Assembly (NCBI GenBank): GCA_031553915.1
Contig: JAVBKT010000014.1
Location: 1 to 64,000 of the forward strand
DNA length: 64,000 bases
DNA from: HGM13862 sp031553915
GTDB taxonomy: Bacteria > Bacillota > Dehalobacteriia > UBA4068
Direction: 5' to 3'
Shown here piece by piece: positions 50,601-59,248 of this stretch. Both the position numbers and the translations under genes were made by a program. Below the pieces are notes generated by a model. That model saw nothing but the letters and a program-made list of their open reading frames with translations. It did no database searches and was not told the DNA's origin. Every line of letters starts with the position of its first letter. The first letter of the stretch is position 1.

Positions 50601-51455
50601 CTAGCAAGAGCAGGCAATGCTGCCAATATGCGAATATGTCATCGAGATGCCGCCCATCGGCACAATAATTACTTCTTTATATTGCCGCTTGTCTAAAATC
50701 TGCCGGCTGAGTATTTTGGCCTGCGCCAAAGCAGCGCAATGGGAGATCACCAGCGTTCTATTACTGGTATCAAGCGGGCTGTTGATAAAAATTTCTGCGA
50801 TAGCATTAAGCCCTTTGCTAAAGGAGCGGGGTTTTTCTACCAGACGGATTTCACCTTTGCCATTATCGCTCAAAATCGGCTTAATTTTCAGCAATATGGC
50901 CAGACGGCCCTGAATCTGGTTGATGCGGCCGCTTTTAACCAGGTTATCGATATTATCCACCAAAACAAACAGCTGATGCTCTGCGCAATAAGCCTCTGCC
51001 GCAGCCATAACTTTTTCAAAGCTACCGCCCTGGTCTATCGCTTCCCGCAGCTTAATCGCTAAAGCTGTCTCCCCCACGCTGGACAGGCCGGAATCAATCA
51101 CCGCCACTTTGAGGTGCGGATATTTTTCCTTAGCCATCTGCTGCGCTGTCAAAGCGGCATTATGGGAGCCGGAGAGCTTGGCGGAAATGGTGATGATAAA
51201 TACTCCCTCTTCCGCCGCTGCCATTGCCTCAAGATATGCGCCCGGTGCCGGAGCCGCAGTGCGCGGAGTTTGTTTTGTTGCTACCAAAGCCCGCAACAGG
51301 GCTTCATCATCTAGATTGAAATCGTCAACAAAAGTCTGGTCATCGCAATATATGGTCAAGGGCGCGACAGCTATATCCAGCCGCTCACGCAGTGATTGGT
51401 CAAGATCAATAGAGCTATCGGCAATTAAAACAAATCTTTTTTTGCTTTTTTCCAT
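50601..51455 (-). CDS. DegV family fatty-acid-binding protein
   Basis: 284 residues from ATG 51455 (GGAGGTGCT upstream). DegV motifs: ADSSIDLD at residues 12-19, TIYCDDQTFVDDF, SKLSGSHNAA with the lipid-contact Ser region and KSGRINQIQG. DegV/FakB proteins bind fatty acids for phosphorylation by FakA. No fakA gene is in the window. It ends a mltG-U32-degV operon. Confidence 0.93.
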   Translation of the reverse strand: MEKSKKRFVLIADSSIDLDQSLRERLDIAVAPLTIYCDDQTFVDDFNLDDEALLRALVATKQTPRTAAPAPGAYLEAMAAAEEGVFIITISAKLSGSHNAALTAQQMAKEKYPHLKVAVIDSGLSSVGETALAIKLREAIDQGGSFEKVMAAAEAYCAEHQLFVLVDNIDNLVKSGRINQIQGRLAILLKIKPILSDNGKGEIRLVEKPRSFSKGLNAIAEIFINSPLDTSNRTLVISHCAALAQAKILSRQILDKRQYKEVIIVPMGGISMTYSHIGSIACSC

Positions 51456-51475
51456 TGCAGCACCTCCAGCAAACA

Positions 51476-52699
51476 TCACTTGGCCGGCCGGCGGACAATC
51501 AGCGGGCAAGCAATATCCTCCTCAATTTCTGCAGGTATGGTAATTATCTGGCGCGGGTGACGGGCCGCGGTGAGTGGCAAGCCGTCCTCATCATAAATAT
51601 GCTGAACGTTAAAGCCAATATTAGCGCTGCCGGGCAGCAAAATTTCCAGCTCATCACCAATGCCGATATGATTGCGCTGTTCCAGCACCAGCTTATCGCC
51701 TTGTTTCTCCTTTAGCACAGCGGTAAAATCATAACCACGCACATAGCCGCCGTCCTCATAACGCATAGACTCAGCCCCCGGGTTGTGTTGGGCAAAAGCA
51801 TCCGTATATTCACGGTGACTGATTTTGGTCAATTCCTCCGGCCAGCTTTCCTGACAGTGATAGCCTGCGGGATCGGCGCAGTAAGCGTCGATTGCCGCCC
51901 GGTAAATCCGCACCGCATTGGCCACATAATAGGCGCTTTTGTTGCGCCCTTCTATTTTTAATCCGGCAAAACCGCTTTGGCAGAGTGCGGGGATATAATC
52001 AAGCAAACAGAGATCCTTGCTGTTCATAATATAGCTGCCGCGAACATCTTCACTGATAGCAAAATATTCACCCGGGCGCTTTTCTTCCATCAAAGCATAG
52101 CTATAGCGGCAAGGATGACTGCAATTGCCCTGGTTGGCAGAGCGGCTAGTCATCACGCTGCTCAGCAAACAGCGGCCGGAATAAGAAATGCACATGGCTC
52201 CATGAACAAAAATCTCTGTCTCAATGCTGCTTTTGGCGCTGATTTCCGCAGCCTCTGCCAGGGACAATTCCCGCCCGAGGATGATTCGCGCCGCTCCCTG
52301 CCGATGCCAAAAATCAGCTGCCAGCCAGTTGGTATTATTGGTCTGGGTGCTGATATGAATAGCTAGCTTGGGCGCATATGTCTGCGCCAGCAGCAAGGTA
52401 CCCGGGTCAGAGATAATCAGGGCATCCGGGTTGATAGCTGCCAATTGCTGCAAATACTCAGGCAGGGCGCTAATATCCTGGTTGCGCATATAAGCATTGA
52501 CCGCGATATAGAGTTTTTTGCCCATTTGCCGGGCCAAGCTGACTGCCTCTTTGATCTCTGCCAGAGTAAAGCCGGAATTAAGACGCAGCGAATAATCCCC
52601 GCCGCCAATATAGGCCGCGTCAGCGCCATACGAATAGGCAAAAAACAGCTTTTCAAGATCACCGGCCGGCGCTAGCAACTCCGGTTTATTCATCTGCAC
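51476..52699 (-). CDS. Peptidase U32 family protein
   Basis: 407 residues. U32 motifs PELLAPAGDLEKLFFAYSYGADAAYIGG and EIFVHGAMCISYSGRCLLSS near residues 163-182, with clustered Cys (C in NCSHPCRY). Related enzymes (TrhP, RlhA) carry out hydroxylation of tRNA or rRNA, so a role in RNA modification is likely. GTG start with GAGGG at good spacing. Between mltG and degV. Confidence 0.92.
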   Translation of the reverse strand: MQMNKPELLAPAGDLEKLFFAYSYGADAAYIGGGDYSLRLNSGFTLAEIKEAVSLARQMGKKLYIAVNAYMRNQDISALPEYLQQLAAINPDALIISDPGTLLLAQTYAPKLAIHISTQTNNTNWLAADFWHRQGAARIILGRELSLAEAAEISAKSSIETEIFVHGAMCISYSGRCLLSSVMTSRSANQGNCSHPCRYSYALMEEKRPGEYFAISEDVRGSYIMNSKDLCLLDYIPALCQSGFAGLKIEGRNKSAYYVANAVRIYRAAIDAYCADPAGYHCQESWPEELTKISHREYTDAFAQHNPGAESMRYEDGGYVRGYDFTAVLKEKQGDKLVLEQRNHIGIGDELEILLPGSANIGFNVQHIYDEDGLPLTAARHPRQIITIPAEIEEDIACPLIVRRPAK

Positions 52700-52748
52700 T
52701 CATTCTCCCTCATAAAAAACGGTTTCCCGGGATTTCCAATTCCTGCAC

Positions 52749-53759
52749 CTATTCCTCTTCTACAAAGTTGTCATGCTCCGCGAAGGTCTTGCTGAAAAAA
52801 TGTGAACCGTCAGAGCGGGCGCGGAAATAGAGATAATCCGACTCTTCAGGGTTTAGGGCAGCTTCAATAGAGGCTTTGCCGGGAGAGGCAATCGGGCCGG
52901 GCGGTAACCCTTCATGCTTATAAGTGTTATAGACATTATCAATTTCCAGATCAGCATAAAGCAGCGGATATTTGGGTTCGCCGAGAATAAATTGTACTGT
53001 TGCGCAGGATTCTAATTTTGTAGGCAAATCTAAACGGTTATAAAAGACGCTGGCAATCAGGGCGCGCTCATCATCTTTTTTGCCCTCTTTCTCCACAATA
53101 GAAGCCATGGTAATCACTTCATAAATGCTGCGCCCGTCAGCCGCGATAACTTCATCATACTTATTGTCTTCCCAGACCTTGACAAACTGGTCGAGCAGCA
53201 TTTTCACAATCTGTTCCTCGCTCCAGGTTTGGTCTATCATATATGTTTCCGGGAAGAGAAAGCCCTCCAGGCGGGTCGCCGGCTCAACCGCTGTCTCCGG
53301 AATAAAGGGATAGGCGGAAAAATCACCGTTTGCGGCATAAGCAAGATACTTATCTACTGTCCCCAGGCCAGCCTGTTCCAGCTTGGCGGCAACCTCTTTC
53401 ACTGTCCAGCCCTCGACAATAGTCACCCGTACCTGGCCGTCGCGGTTATATGTGCCCAGCACCAGCAGCTCACAAACCTGGCGCACGCTCCAATTCCCGG
53501 CGTCAAATTGATAAGTGCCTGCCTTCAGCTGGCTGTCAACATCATTTTGCCCGGCATAATAGCGGAAATAGCGGCTGTTTTTAACCAGCCCGGCTTCTGC
53601 CAGAGTATCGGCAATAGCAGCGGTAGAGCTGCCATCTTCAATAGTAACCTCTATGTTTTCCGCAATAGTAATATCAGCGCTAATTATTTTTACGCCAACC
53701 AATAAGGCGATAGCTATCACCAACAAAGCTGCAATGATAATAATAAGAACCTTTTTCAT
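52749..53759 (-). CDS. mltG: Endolytic transglycosylase MltG
   Basis: 336 residues from ATG 53759 (GGAGGTAGA upstream). One N-terminal membrane helix (residues 3-25), then LysM-like and YceG domains. The catalytic glutamate lies in MASIVEKEG near residue 220; YNTYKHEGLPPGPIASPG is the family C-terminal signature. It cleaves nascent glycan strands at the membrane. Confidence 0.96.
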   Translation of the reverse strand: MKKVLIIIIAALLVIAIALLVGVKIISADITIAENIEVTIEDGSSTAAIADTLAEAGLVKNSRYFRYYAGQNDVDSQLKAGTYQFDAGNWSVRQVCELLVLGTYNRDGQVRVTIVEGWTVKEVAAKLEQAGLGTVDKYLAYAANGDFSAYPFIPETAVEPATRLEGFLFPETYMIDQTWSEEQIVKMLLDQFVKVWEDNKYDEVIAADGRSIYEVITMASIVEKEGKKDDERALIASVFYNRLDLPTKLESCATVQFILGEPKYPLLYADLEIDNVYNTYKHEGLPPGPIASPGKASIEAALNPEESDYLYFRARSDGSHFFSKTFAEHDNFVEEE

Positions 53760-53853
53760 CAATCTACCTCCGTTTTTCGGCCCGCTTGCTTTGTGTCCCG
53801 ACTCCCGCTGCACCAACTGGCTTTAGCAAGCGAAACTTTCGGCCTCAGCAGCT

Positions 53854-53882
53854 ATTATACCATATTTCGGCTTCTTCGACAA
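53854..53882 (-). promoter_or_regulatory. Promoter of the mltG operon
   Basis: Minus strand TTGTCG (53877-53882), 17 bases, TATAAT (53854-53859). Confidence 0.72.
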
Positions 53883-53965
53883 TCAAATCGCAACTATTAG
53901 CCATGGTAAAATATTGATTTATTTCTGAACAAAATATTCCCCAAACGCCGCCTGGTGAAGACACC

Positions 53966-54249
53966 TTAGCTATTAGGGATGTGAACCCCATACGGTTTTG
54001 GCGGGAAAACGCTGGCATCTCCCGATAAAAACATTGTTTCCCGTAGATATACTACGAAAAGCAATGTTTTCACCAGGATCTGCTCACTGTTTTCTCGCCA
54101 AAACTGCCGACACCCCCGACGGATGGATAGTCGGGCTGGGCCAGGCAGAGCGACGAAGGCAGGCTGCCTGCCTGTCTAGGAGCGATAACGAAGCTCCAGC
54201 TCGACCATCCGCCGTCCGGGGCGCATGAGTTCGCATCCCTAATGGCTAA
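53966..54249. ncRNA. Large structured element, 21-bp closing inverted repeat
   Basis: Arms 53966-53986 (TTAGCTATTAGGGATG...) and 54229-54249 (...CATCCCTAATGGCTAA) pair over 21 bp with two mismatches, both G-U in plus-strand RNA. Inside are two hairpin domains. Domain A: GGTTTTGGCGGGAAAAC (53994-54010) with GTTTTCTCGCCAAAAC (54089-54104), then AAAACATTG (54028-54036) with CAATGTTTT (54062-54070), tipped by CGTAG/CTACG. Domain B: CGGATG with CATCCG, then GTCGGGCTGG (54130-54139) with CCAGCTCGAC (54196-54205), and AGGCAGGC/GCCTGCCT (54157-54173). No coding frame. Either a structured RNA or a MITE-like mobile hairpin; strand is unknown. Confidence 0.7.
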
Positions 54250-54318
54250 ATGCTCCTGATATTCGACTGCCACAAAAAGTAGGAGCTTGATTAATTTGTT
54301 TTCACCCGGCCAATAAAC

Positions 54319-54352
54319 AAAAGGACTTAAGCTTAGGCTTAAGTCCTTTTTC
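54319..54352 (-). terminator. Terminator of the rpsF-ssb-rpsR operon
   Basis: AAAAGGACTTAAGC / GCTTAAGTCCTTTT around TTAG, with T-run on the minus strand. Confidence 0.9.
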
Positions 54353-54367
54353 AAGCAATTATCCGCT

Positions 54368-54640
54368 TTATTCGCTGGTATAGGGCAATAAAGCAACGAT
54401 ACGCGCCCGCTTGATAGCTTCGGTCAACTGGCGCTGGTGTTTGGCGCAGTTGCCGGAGATACGGCGAGGCAAAATTTTGCCACGTTCCGTGACATATTTT
54501 TTCAATTTGGCAATATCTTTATAGTCGATATTTTCAGCTTTGTCTACACAAAAGCTGCAAACACGACGACGTCCGCGGCGGGGGCCTTTGCCACGTCCGG
54601 AATATTCACGGTCGCCGTGGTTGTTTTTATAATCAGCCAT
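54368..54640 (-). CDS. rpsR: 30S ribosomal protein S18
   Basis: 90 residues. A basic Gly/Arg N-terminal extension precedes the S18 core VCSFCVDKAENIDYKDIAKLKKYVTERGKILPRRISGNCAKHQRQLTEAIKRAR. The CxxC pair and the later Cys would fit the zinc-containing (C+) form. S18 pairs with S6, encoded two genes upstream. Confidence 0.98.
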   Translation of the reverse strand: MADYKNNHGDREYSGRGKGPRRGRRRVCSFCVDKAENIDYKDIAKLKKYVTERGKILPRRISGNCAKHQRQLTEAIKRARIVALLPYTSE

Positions 54641-54680
54641 GCTACTTCCTCCATTTTAGATTCTTTTAACCAAAGACGTT

Positions 54681-55106
54681 TTAGAAGGGCAGATCATCAT
54701 CGCCAACCATATCCGCATCATTATTCTGAGCGAAAGGGCTGCTTTCTGCGGCTTCGTTAAAAGGAGCTGAACTGCTTGAACTGCTGTCTTTTGGCGACAG
54801 GAAACGCACATCATCCGCAACAACCTCAGCAGCTCTGCGTCTGGTGCCGTCTTTTGCCTCATAGCTTCTGATCTGCAGAGTGCCCTCTACTGCGCAAAGC
54901 TTACCTTTGGCCAGATAGTTAGAGCAATGCTCAGCCTGCTGACGCCAAACAACGATATCAATAAAATCAGTCTCTCGTTCGCCTTCGGCATTCTTATATT
55001 TGCGGTCTACTGCCAAAGTAAAGCTGGCAACAGCAATACCGCTCTTGGTATAACGCAACTCGGGATCCTGGGTAAGCCTGCCTATCAAAATGATTCGGTT
55101 AAGCAT
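54681..55106 (-). CDS. ssb: Single-stranded DNA-binding protein
   Basis: 141 residues: OB fold (MLNRIILIGRLTQDPELRYTKSGIAVASFTLAV...), a Ser/Asn-rich linker and the acidic tip DDDLPF that recruits repair and replication partners. Sits between rpsF and rpsR in the standard order. Confidence 0.98.
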   Translation of the reverse strand: MLNRIILIGRLTQDPELRYTKSGIAVASFTLAVDRKYKNAEGERETDFIDIVVWRQQAEHCSNYLAKGKLCAVEGTLQIRSYEAKDGTRRRAAEVVADDVRFLSPKDSSSSSSAPFNEAAESSPFAQNNDADMVGDDDLPF

Positions 55107-55128
55107 TCTTCTATCACCTTATCCCTTC

Positions 55129-55416
55129 CTATTCTTCTACTCTCGTTACCAGGTAGCGCATAACTTCATCAGCAATTTTGAAGTTACGTTCCAGTTCCAT
55201 CGGCAATTCCGCGGAACCGTTAATACGCAGCAGGACATAATATCCTTCACGTAATTTTTCAATCTCATAAGCCAGCCTTTTTTTACCCCAAGGCTCAGTC
55301 TTTAAGATTTCGCCACCATTGGCTTGGATCAGCGCATTAAATTTTTCAATAACCTCGGTATATTTATCATCTTCCAAATTAGGCTTGATAATATACATGA
55401 CTTCATATTCGCGCAA
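55129..55416 (-). CDS. rpsF: 30S ribosomal protein S6
   Basis: 95 residues from TTG 55416, eight bases after GGAGG; a longer in-frame reading from 55497 crosses the mRNA leader. REYEVMYIIKPNLEDD, WGKKRLAYEIEKLREGYYVLL and DEVMRYLVTRVEE are S6 hallmarks. First gene of rpsF-ssb-rpsR. Confidence 0.97.
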   Translation of the reverse strand: MREYEVMYIIKPNLEDDKYTEVIEKFNALIQANGGEILKTEPWGKKRLAYEIEKLREGYYVLLRINGSAELPMELERNFKIADEVMRYLVTRVEE

Positions 55417-55445
55417 TCCAATCACCTCCTCCCTTTGGACTAACG

Positions 55446-55482
55446 GTCTTGACTTTAGCGACAAAAAAGCCGCTGTCAAGAC
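55446..55482 (-). promoter_or_regulatory. rpsF leader hairpin (possible S6:S18 autoregulatory motif)
   Basis: Minus strand GTCTTGAC (55475-55482) pairs with GTCAAGAC (55446-55453), with AGCG/CGCT inside, and CCG just after the stem. Known S6:S18-binding leaders of Bacillota contain a stem with an exposed CCG, so feedback control is plausible. Confidence 0.5.
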
Positions 55483-55504
55483 AGGGTTGTAAGACAACTA
55501 TTCT

Positions 55505-55533
55505 ATTATAGCATATGCCGCCACAGGCCGCAA
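55505..55533 (-). promoter_or_regulatory. Promoter of the rpsF operon
   Basis: Minus strand TTGCGG (55528-55533), 17 bases, TATAAT (55505-55510). Confidence 0.78.
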
Positions 55534-55580
55534 GATTTTTTTGCGACCATTAGCTACTATTTTCTCAATGGTCAAACATA

Positions 55581-56648
55581 TTATGCCTGGGCGAAAATTT
55601 CCAGCGTTTTTTTGGCTTCAGCAGCAACCCAGCCTTCATCATCCTCAGCCAACACTTCCAAAATTGTCAAAGCTCTTTGGTCGCCCACCATGCCTAAAGC
55701 CTTGGCCACAGCCGCGCGAACCTGCCAGTTTTTATCCGCAGCGCTCACCATCAAAGGCTGCACCCCTTCGGCCATTCTGCCGGCGCCAAGAGCCAGAGCT
55801 GCGGCGCAGCGTATGGCCGGGTCTTTATTTGTCAGGCAAATTGCAACATTCTCCACCGGATAGGGGGCCTCGGTTTTAGCAATAGTCTCCAATACTCGCG
55901 CCTTGTGCCTCTCATCAACCTTGGGCAAAACATAGGCCAGAAGACGAGCGCCATTGCTGCCCATAGCAGCAAAAACTTCCGCCACCCGGGCGGGGACAAA
56001 ATGCTCCGGCCACATCAGGGCAGCAGTTAAAATAGTCAGGCTTTGCGGCTCCTGCAAAGCAGAGAGCAGCTTTGTCCCGGCCCGCTGCATACTTTCATCG
56101 CGGCTGGCCAGCATTTCTACAAATTCTTTCAAAGTAGACTGATCCGGGAAAAACCCCCAGGCATCAATCAAAATTCCCTGCGGATATTCCGGACGGTTTA
56201 ATCTTTGCGCATAGCGCTCCATCAGCCGCTCTTCCTTGACGAGCGCAGCCAGCTGTTCTTTGATTTCCGGCCGCGCTTTGTCATAAGCCGCGACAATATC
56301 AGCCAGGGCCTTTGGGCCACGGTTTTTAATCTTTTCTACCAGACGGCGGCTGATGGCCTGCTCAGAATCAATCAGCCCATCCCGCAAGGTAAGAAATTCC
56401 GCGGCAACCTCATCCCCCACCTGCTCCACCGGAATAAACACCTTTTCCTGCGTTTGCTGAGGAGGCAGAGATTGCCGCCTTTTCTTTCTTCTTGATGCAG
56501 CCAGCAGCAAACAAATTACAACTACGATAATCAGCGCCACAGCAATAATAATTGCCAACAGTTGGTTGGCAAGGATAAAATCAACCACTGTGGCAAAAAA
56601 ATTGTCGATGGCAGCTATCAGTAAATTTTGGCTGAAAAAACTAAGCAT
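55581..56648 (-). CDS. Membrane-anchored HEAT-repeat protein
   Basis: 355 residues. Two closely spaced N-terminal hydrophobic segments (about 8-50), a basic stretch (RRKKRRQ), then helical HEAT-type repeats, clearest in LTNKDPAIRCAAALALGAGRMAEGVQPLMVSAADKNWQVRAAVAKALGMVGDQRAL near the C-terminus. Probably a scaffold at the inner membrane. Partner unknown. It follows cvpA with a 16-base gap and is likely co-transcribed. Confidence 0.85.
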   Translation of the reverse strand: MLSFFSQNLLIAAIDNFFATVVDFILANQLLAIIIAVALIIVVVICLLLAASRRKKRRQSLPPQQTQEKVFIPVEQVGDEVAAEFLTLRDGLIDSEQAISRRLVEKIKNRGPKALADIVAAYDKARPEIKEQLAALVKEERLMERYAQRLNRPEYPQGILIDAWGFFPDQSTLKEFVEMLASRDESMQRAGTKLLSALQEPQSLTILTAALMWPEHFVPARVAEVFAAMGSNGARLLAYVLPKVDERHKARVLETIAKTEAPYPVENVAICLTNKDPAIRCAAALALGAGRMAEGVQPLMVSAADKNWQVRAAVAKALGMVGDQRALTILEVLAEDDEGWVAAEAKKTLEIFAQA

Positions 56649-56664
56649 GAAAACCTCCAGGCAT

Positions 56665-57237
56665 CTAGAGCAAAGTCGGTAATGAACGCATAAAGGGCAA
56701 TAGTATTGCTGAGCGGTTCAGGAACGCCAGCACAGAATCGCCAAAACCGATATTAATACATACCGGCAAAATAATATCTGTGAAGACAATGATCAGAACA
56801 ATGGCCAGCAGCAGGGCCACAAAAGCGCCGATAGCCTTGTTCAGCTGGCCCAAAATACCGCGTCCAAAAATACCGGTCAAGGCATAGGCAATCTTACGTA
56901 CCAGCCAATTGACCAAAATAAAGATGACAATAAAAACGACTATTTGTACCAGCCGGTTAGCAGCTCCGCTGGTATTGATAAACAAAGAAAGAACATTCAG
57001 CGCCTGATCGCCGAAATTGCTGGCTCCATCCGCAGCCTGCTCAATATTAGCGTTAAAAGGAGGAATAACCTGCACCAATGCTTCGGCAATCATCCCGGAA
57101 AAGGTGCGCGCAGCCTGATAAGCCAGCACCAAAGCGCCGACTTTTGCCACGACATTAATGGTACCCCAGCGCCAGCCATACAGTATTCCCAAGATCAGAA
57201 CACCAGCCAGAACCAGATCCGCAACTGTTATACCCAT
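56665..57237 (-). CDS. CvpA family membrane protein
   Basis: 190 residues with four helices and the CvpA pattern VADLVLAGVLILGILYGWRWGTINVVAKVGALVLAYQAAR and the third-helix LVNWLVRKIAYALTGIFGRGILGQLNKAIGAFVALL. Linked to colicin V production in E. coli and to envelope functions. A TATAAT box ends 8 bases before the ATG, so the mRNA may be leaderless. Confidence 0.9.
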   Translation of the reverse strand: MGITVADLVLAGVLILGILYGWRWGTINVVAKVGALVLAYQAARTFSGMIAEALVQVIPPFNANIEQAADGASNFGDQALNVLSLFINTSGAANRLVQIVVFIVIFILVNWLVRKIAYALTGIFGRGILGQLNKAIGAFVALLLAIVLIIVFTDIILPVCINIGFGDSVLAFLNRSAILLPFMRSLPTLL

Positions 57238-57244
57238 AGCTCAC

Positions 57245-57274
57245 ATTATACACTGGAACTTGGCTGCATTTCAA
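57245..57274 (-). promoter_or_regulatory. Promoter of cvpA, very close to the start codon
   Basis: Minus strand TTGAAA (57269-57274), 18 bases, TATAAT (57245-57250); the expected transcript start falls on or next to the ATG at 57237. Confidence 0.65.
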
Positions 57275-57308
57275 GCTTTGTCAGCCCATCATCACAACAA
57301 ATTCATTT

Positions 57309-57995
57309 TCATATTGATTGGTTGTTAATCACCGCTGCCATATATCCGGCGCCAAAACCATTGTCAATATTGACCACCGCTACCCCGGCCGCGCAGCTAT
57401 TGAGCATAGCCAGCAAAGGCGCCAGCCCATTAAAGCTGGCCCCATAGCCAACACTGGTGGGCACAGCGATTACCGGAGCAGCGGTTAGGCCGCCGACCAC
57501 TGAGGGCAGGGCGCCTTCCATCCCCGCTACAGCCACAATCGCCTTGGCGGATTGCAAAACAGCCTCTTTGGCCAATAAGCGATGGATGCCGGCTATACCC
57601 ACGTCATAGGCGCGCTCAACCTCTGCGCCCATCAGCTCGGCAGTGAGCGCCGCCTCTTCGGCCACGGCCAAATCTGAGGTTCCGGCGCAAAATACAGCCA
57701 CCAGCCCTTTAGTGGTTTGGGGTTTATGGTTATAGAGTATTTTGGCGGTTTGATCATAAAGCAAAAAGGGCAATTGTTGTTGCACTGCCGCTGCTTTTTC
57801 CGCTGAGCAGCGGGTGGCGAAAACAGGCGGCGTATCCTCATCATTACCGTTCTCAGCCGCTGCCAGCAGGCGGGTAAAGATATCCGCTATCTGCGCCGCT
57901 GTTTTACCCTCGCCATAGATAACCTCCATCCAACCGCAGCGCTCCTGGCGCGCATAATCAGGGCAAGCAAAATCCGTCTTCTTGTTCTGCTCCAT
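57309..57995 (-). CDS. larB: Nickel-pincer cofactor biosynthesis protein LarB
   Basis: 228 residues with the PurE-like LarB fold: VAVFCAGTSDLAVAEEAALTAELMGAEVERAYDVGIAGIHRLL, VAVAGMEGALPSVVGGL and VPTSVGYGASFNGLAPLLAMLNSCAAGVAVVNIDNGFGAG. LarB carboxylates and hydrolyses nicotinic acid adenine dinucleotide in synthesis of the nickel pincer cofactor of lactate racemase. larC and larE are not in the window; nadE is 2 kb away. GAGGTGATA precedes the ATG. Confidence 0.95.
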   Translation of the reverse strand: MEQNKKTDFACPDYARQERCGWMEVIYGEGKTAAQIADIFTRLLAAAENGNDEDTPPVFATRCSAEKAAAVQQQLPFLLYDQTAKILYNHKPQTTKGLVAVFCAGTSDLAVAEEAALTAELMGAEVERAYDVGIAGIHRLLAKEAVLQSAKAIVAVAGMEGALPSVVGGLTAAPVIAVPTSVGYGASFNGLAPLLAMLNSCAAGVAVVNIDNGFGAGYMAAVINNQSI

Positions 57996-58027
57996 AATAT
58001 CACCTCAAAAATATATATACTATGCTC

Positions 58028-58056
58028 TTGTCCAATTGTCCTTTTCGGCTTATAAT
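58028..58056 (+). promoter_or_regulatory. Promoter of ychF
   Basis: TTGTCC (58028-58033), 17 bases, TATAAT (58051-58056), about 30 bases before the start. Confidence 0.75.
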
Positions 58057-58087
58057 AGACAAATAACAATACGCGGAGGAAACTGGC

Positions 58088-59182
58088 ATGGCTTTATCTT
58101 GCGGTATCATTGGCTTGCCCTTGACCGGAAAAACGACATTATTTAATCTTCTCACCGGCTCTCATGCTGAGACCAGCGATTTTTTCAGCGGCAAAACCGC
58201 TACCAATAGTGGACATGCCTCTGTGCCGGATCAGCGTGTCGACTACCTATCGGAAATGTTCCATCCGAAAAAAACAACCTATGCGCAAGTAGAAGTCATT
58301 GATGTTCCCGGCCTGGTACGCGGCTCCAGCAAGGGTCAGGGCAGCGGCAATGAGTTTTTGGCGGCAGTACGCGCTACGGATTTGCTGGCGCATATTGTCC
58401 GCGCTTTTGCCAATGATGATATTCTCCACGCTGAGGACAGCATCGACATCATGCGGGATATTGCCACTATCGATTCTGAGCTGCTTTTTGCGGATTTGCA
58501 GCTGATCGAAACCCGTCTCTCCCGCATCTCGCAGGGCAATAAAAAGAAGCTGGAACACCCCCTGGAAGAAACGACGCTCAACAAATGCCTCGATTTTCTT
58601 ATGGAAGAAAAACCGCTGAAGCTGATTGAACTCTCCGAAGAAGAGCAAGAATCAGTCAAGCATATCACCTTCCTCACGGATAAACCGATGCTGATTGTGA
58701 TTAATATTGATGAAGACCAGCTGGCAGCGGACGACTATCCGCAAAAAAAGGCGGTGGCTGCCTATTGCGCTGAGCAGGGCTATCAGCTGCTGAACGTCTG
58801 CGCCAAAACAGAGCAGGAAATTGCTGAGCTGCCAGAGGAAGACCGGGAAATGTTTATGGAAGAGCTGCATATCAGTGAGCCCGGCATCTCCCGCATTGCC
58901 CAGGCCATCTATTGCCAGCTAGGGTTAATCTCCTTCCTCACTGCTGGTGAGGATGAGGTGCGTGCCTGGACGATATTGCGCGATTTGCCAGCCAAAAAGG
59001 CCGCGGGCAAAATTCACTCTGATATTGAGCGCGGCTTTATCCGTGCGGAGACTGTGGCCTTTGCCGACCTCAAAAGCTGCGGCTCGATGGCAGCTGCCCG
59101 CGAAAAGGGCTGCTTTCGACTGGAAGGCAAAGAATATCCGGTGCAAGACGGCGATATTATCAATTTCCGCTTTAATGTATAA
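58088..59182 (+). CDS. ychF: YchF/OLA1-type ATPase with TGS domain
   Basis: 364 residues. G1 loop reads GLPLTGKTTLFN (residues 8-19) in place of the usual GLPNVGKSTLFN; G3 is DVPGLVRGSSKGQG; a helical domain sits at 130-190 and a TGS domain at the C-terminus (AREKGCFRLEGKEYPVQDGDIINFRFNV). True YchF binds ATP and ribosomes. The altered G1 and divergent middle suggest the second YchF-like clade found in Clostridia. AGGAAAC/GGAGG precedes the ATG. Confidence 0.88.
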   Translation: MALSCGIIGLPLTGKTTLFNLLTGSHAETSDFFSGKTATNSGHASVPDQRVDYLSEMFHPKKTTYAQVEVIDVPGLVRGSSKGQGSGNEFLAAVRATDLLAHIVRAFANDDILHAEDSIDIMRDIATIDSELLFADLQLIETRLSRISQGNKKKLEHPLEETTLNKCLDFLMEEKPLKLIELSEEEQESVKHITFLTDKPMLIVINIDEDQLAADDYPQKKAVAAYCAEQGYQLLNVCAKTEQEIAELPEEDREMFMEELHISEPGISRIAQAIYCQLGLISFLTAGEDEVRAWTILRDLPAKKAAGKIHSDIERGFIRAETVAFADLKSCGSMAAAREKGCFRLEGKEYPVQDGDIINFRFNV

Positions 59183-59215
59183 GGCTTATAAGCATATTAT
59201 AAAAATTAATATCCT

Positions 59216-59248
59216 GCAGCAAAAGCGTGCTTAGGGCGCGCTTTTTTA
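59216..59248 (+). terminator. Terminator between ychF and ispE
   Basis: AAAAGCGTGC / GCGCGCTTTT with TTAGG loop, then T-run; the stem has one mismatch. Confidence 0.8.
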
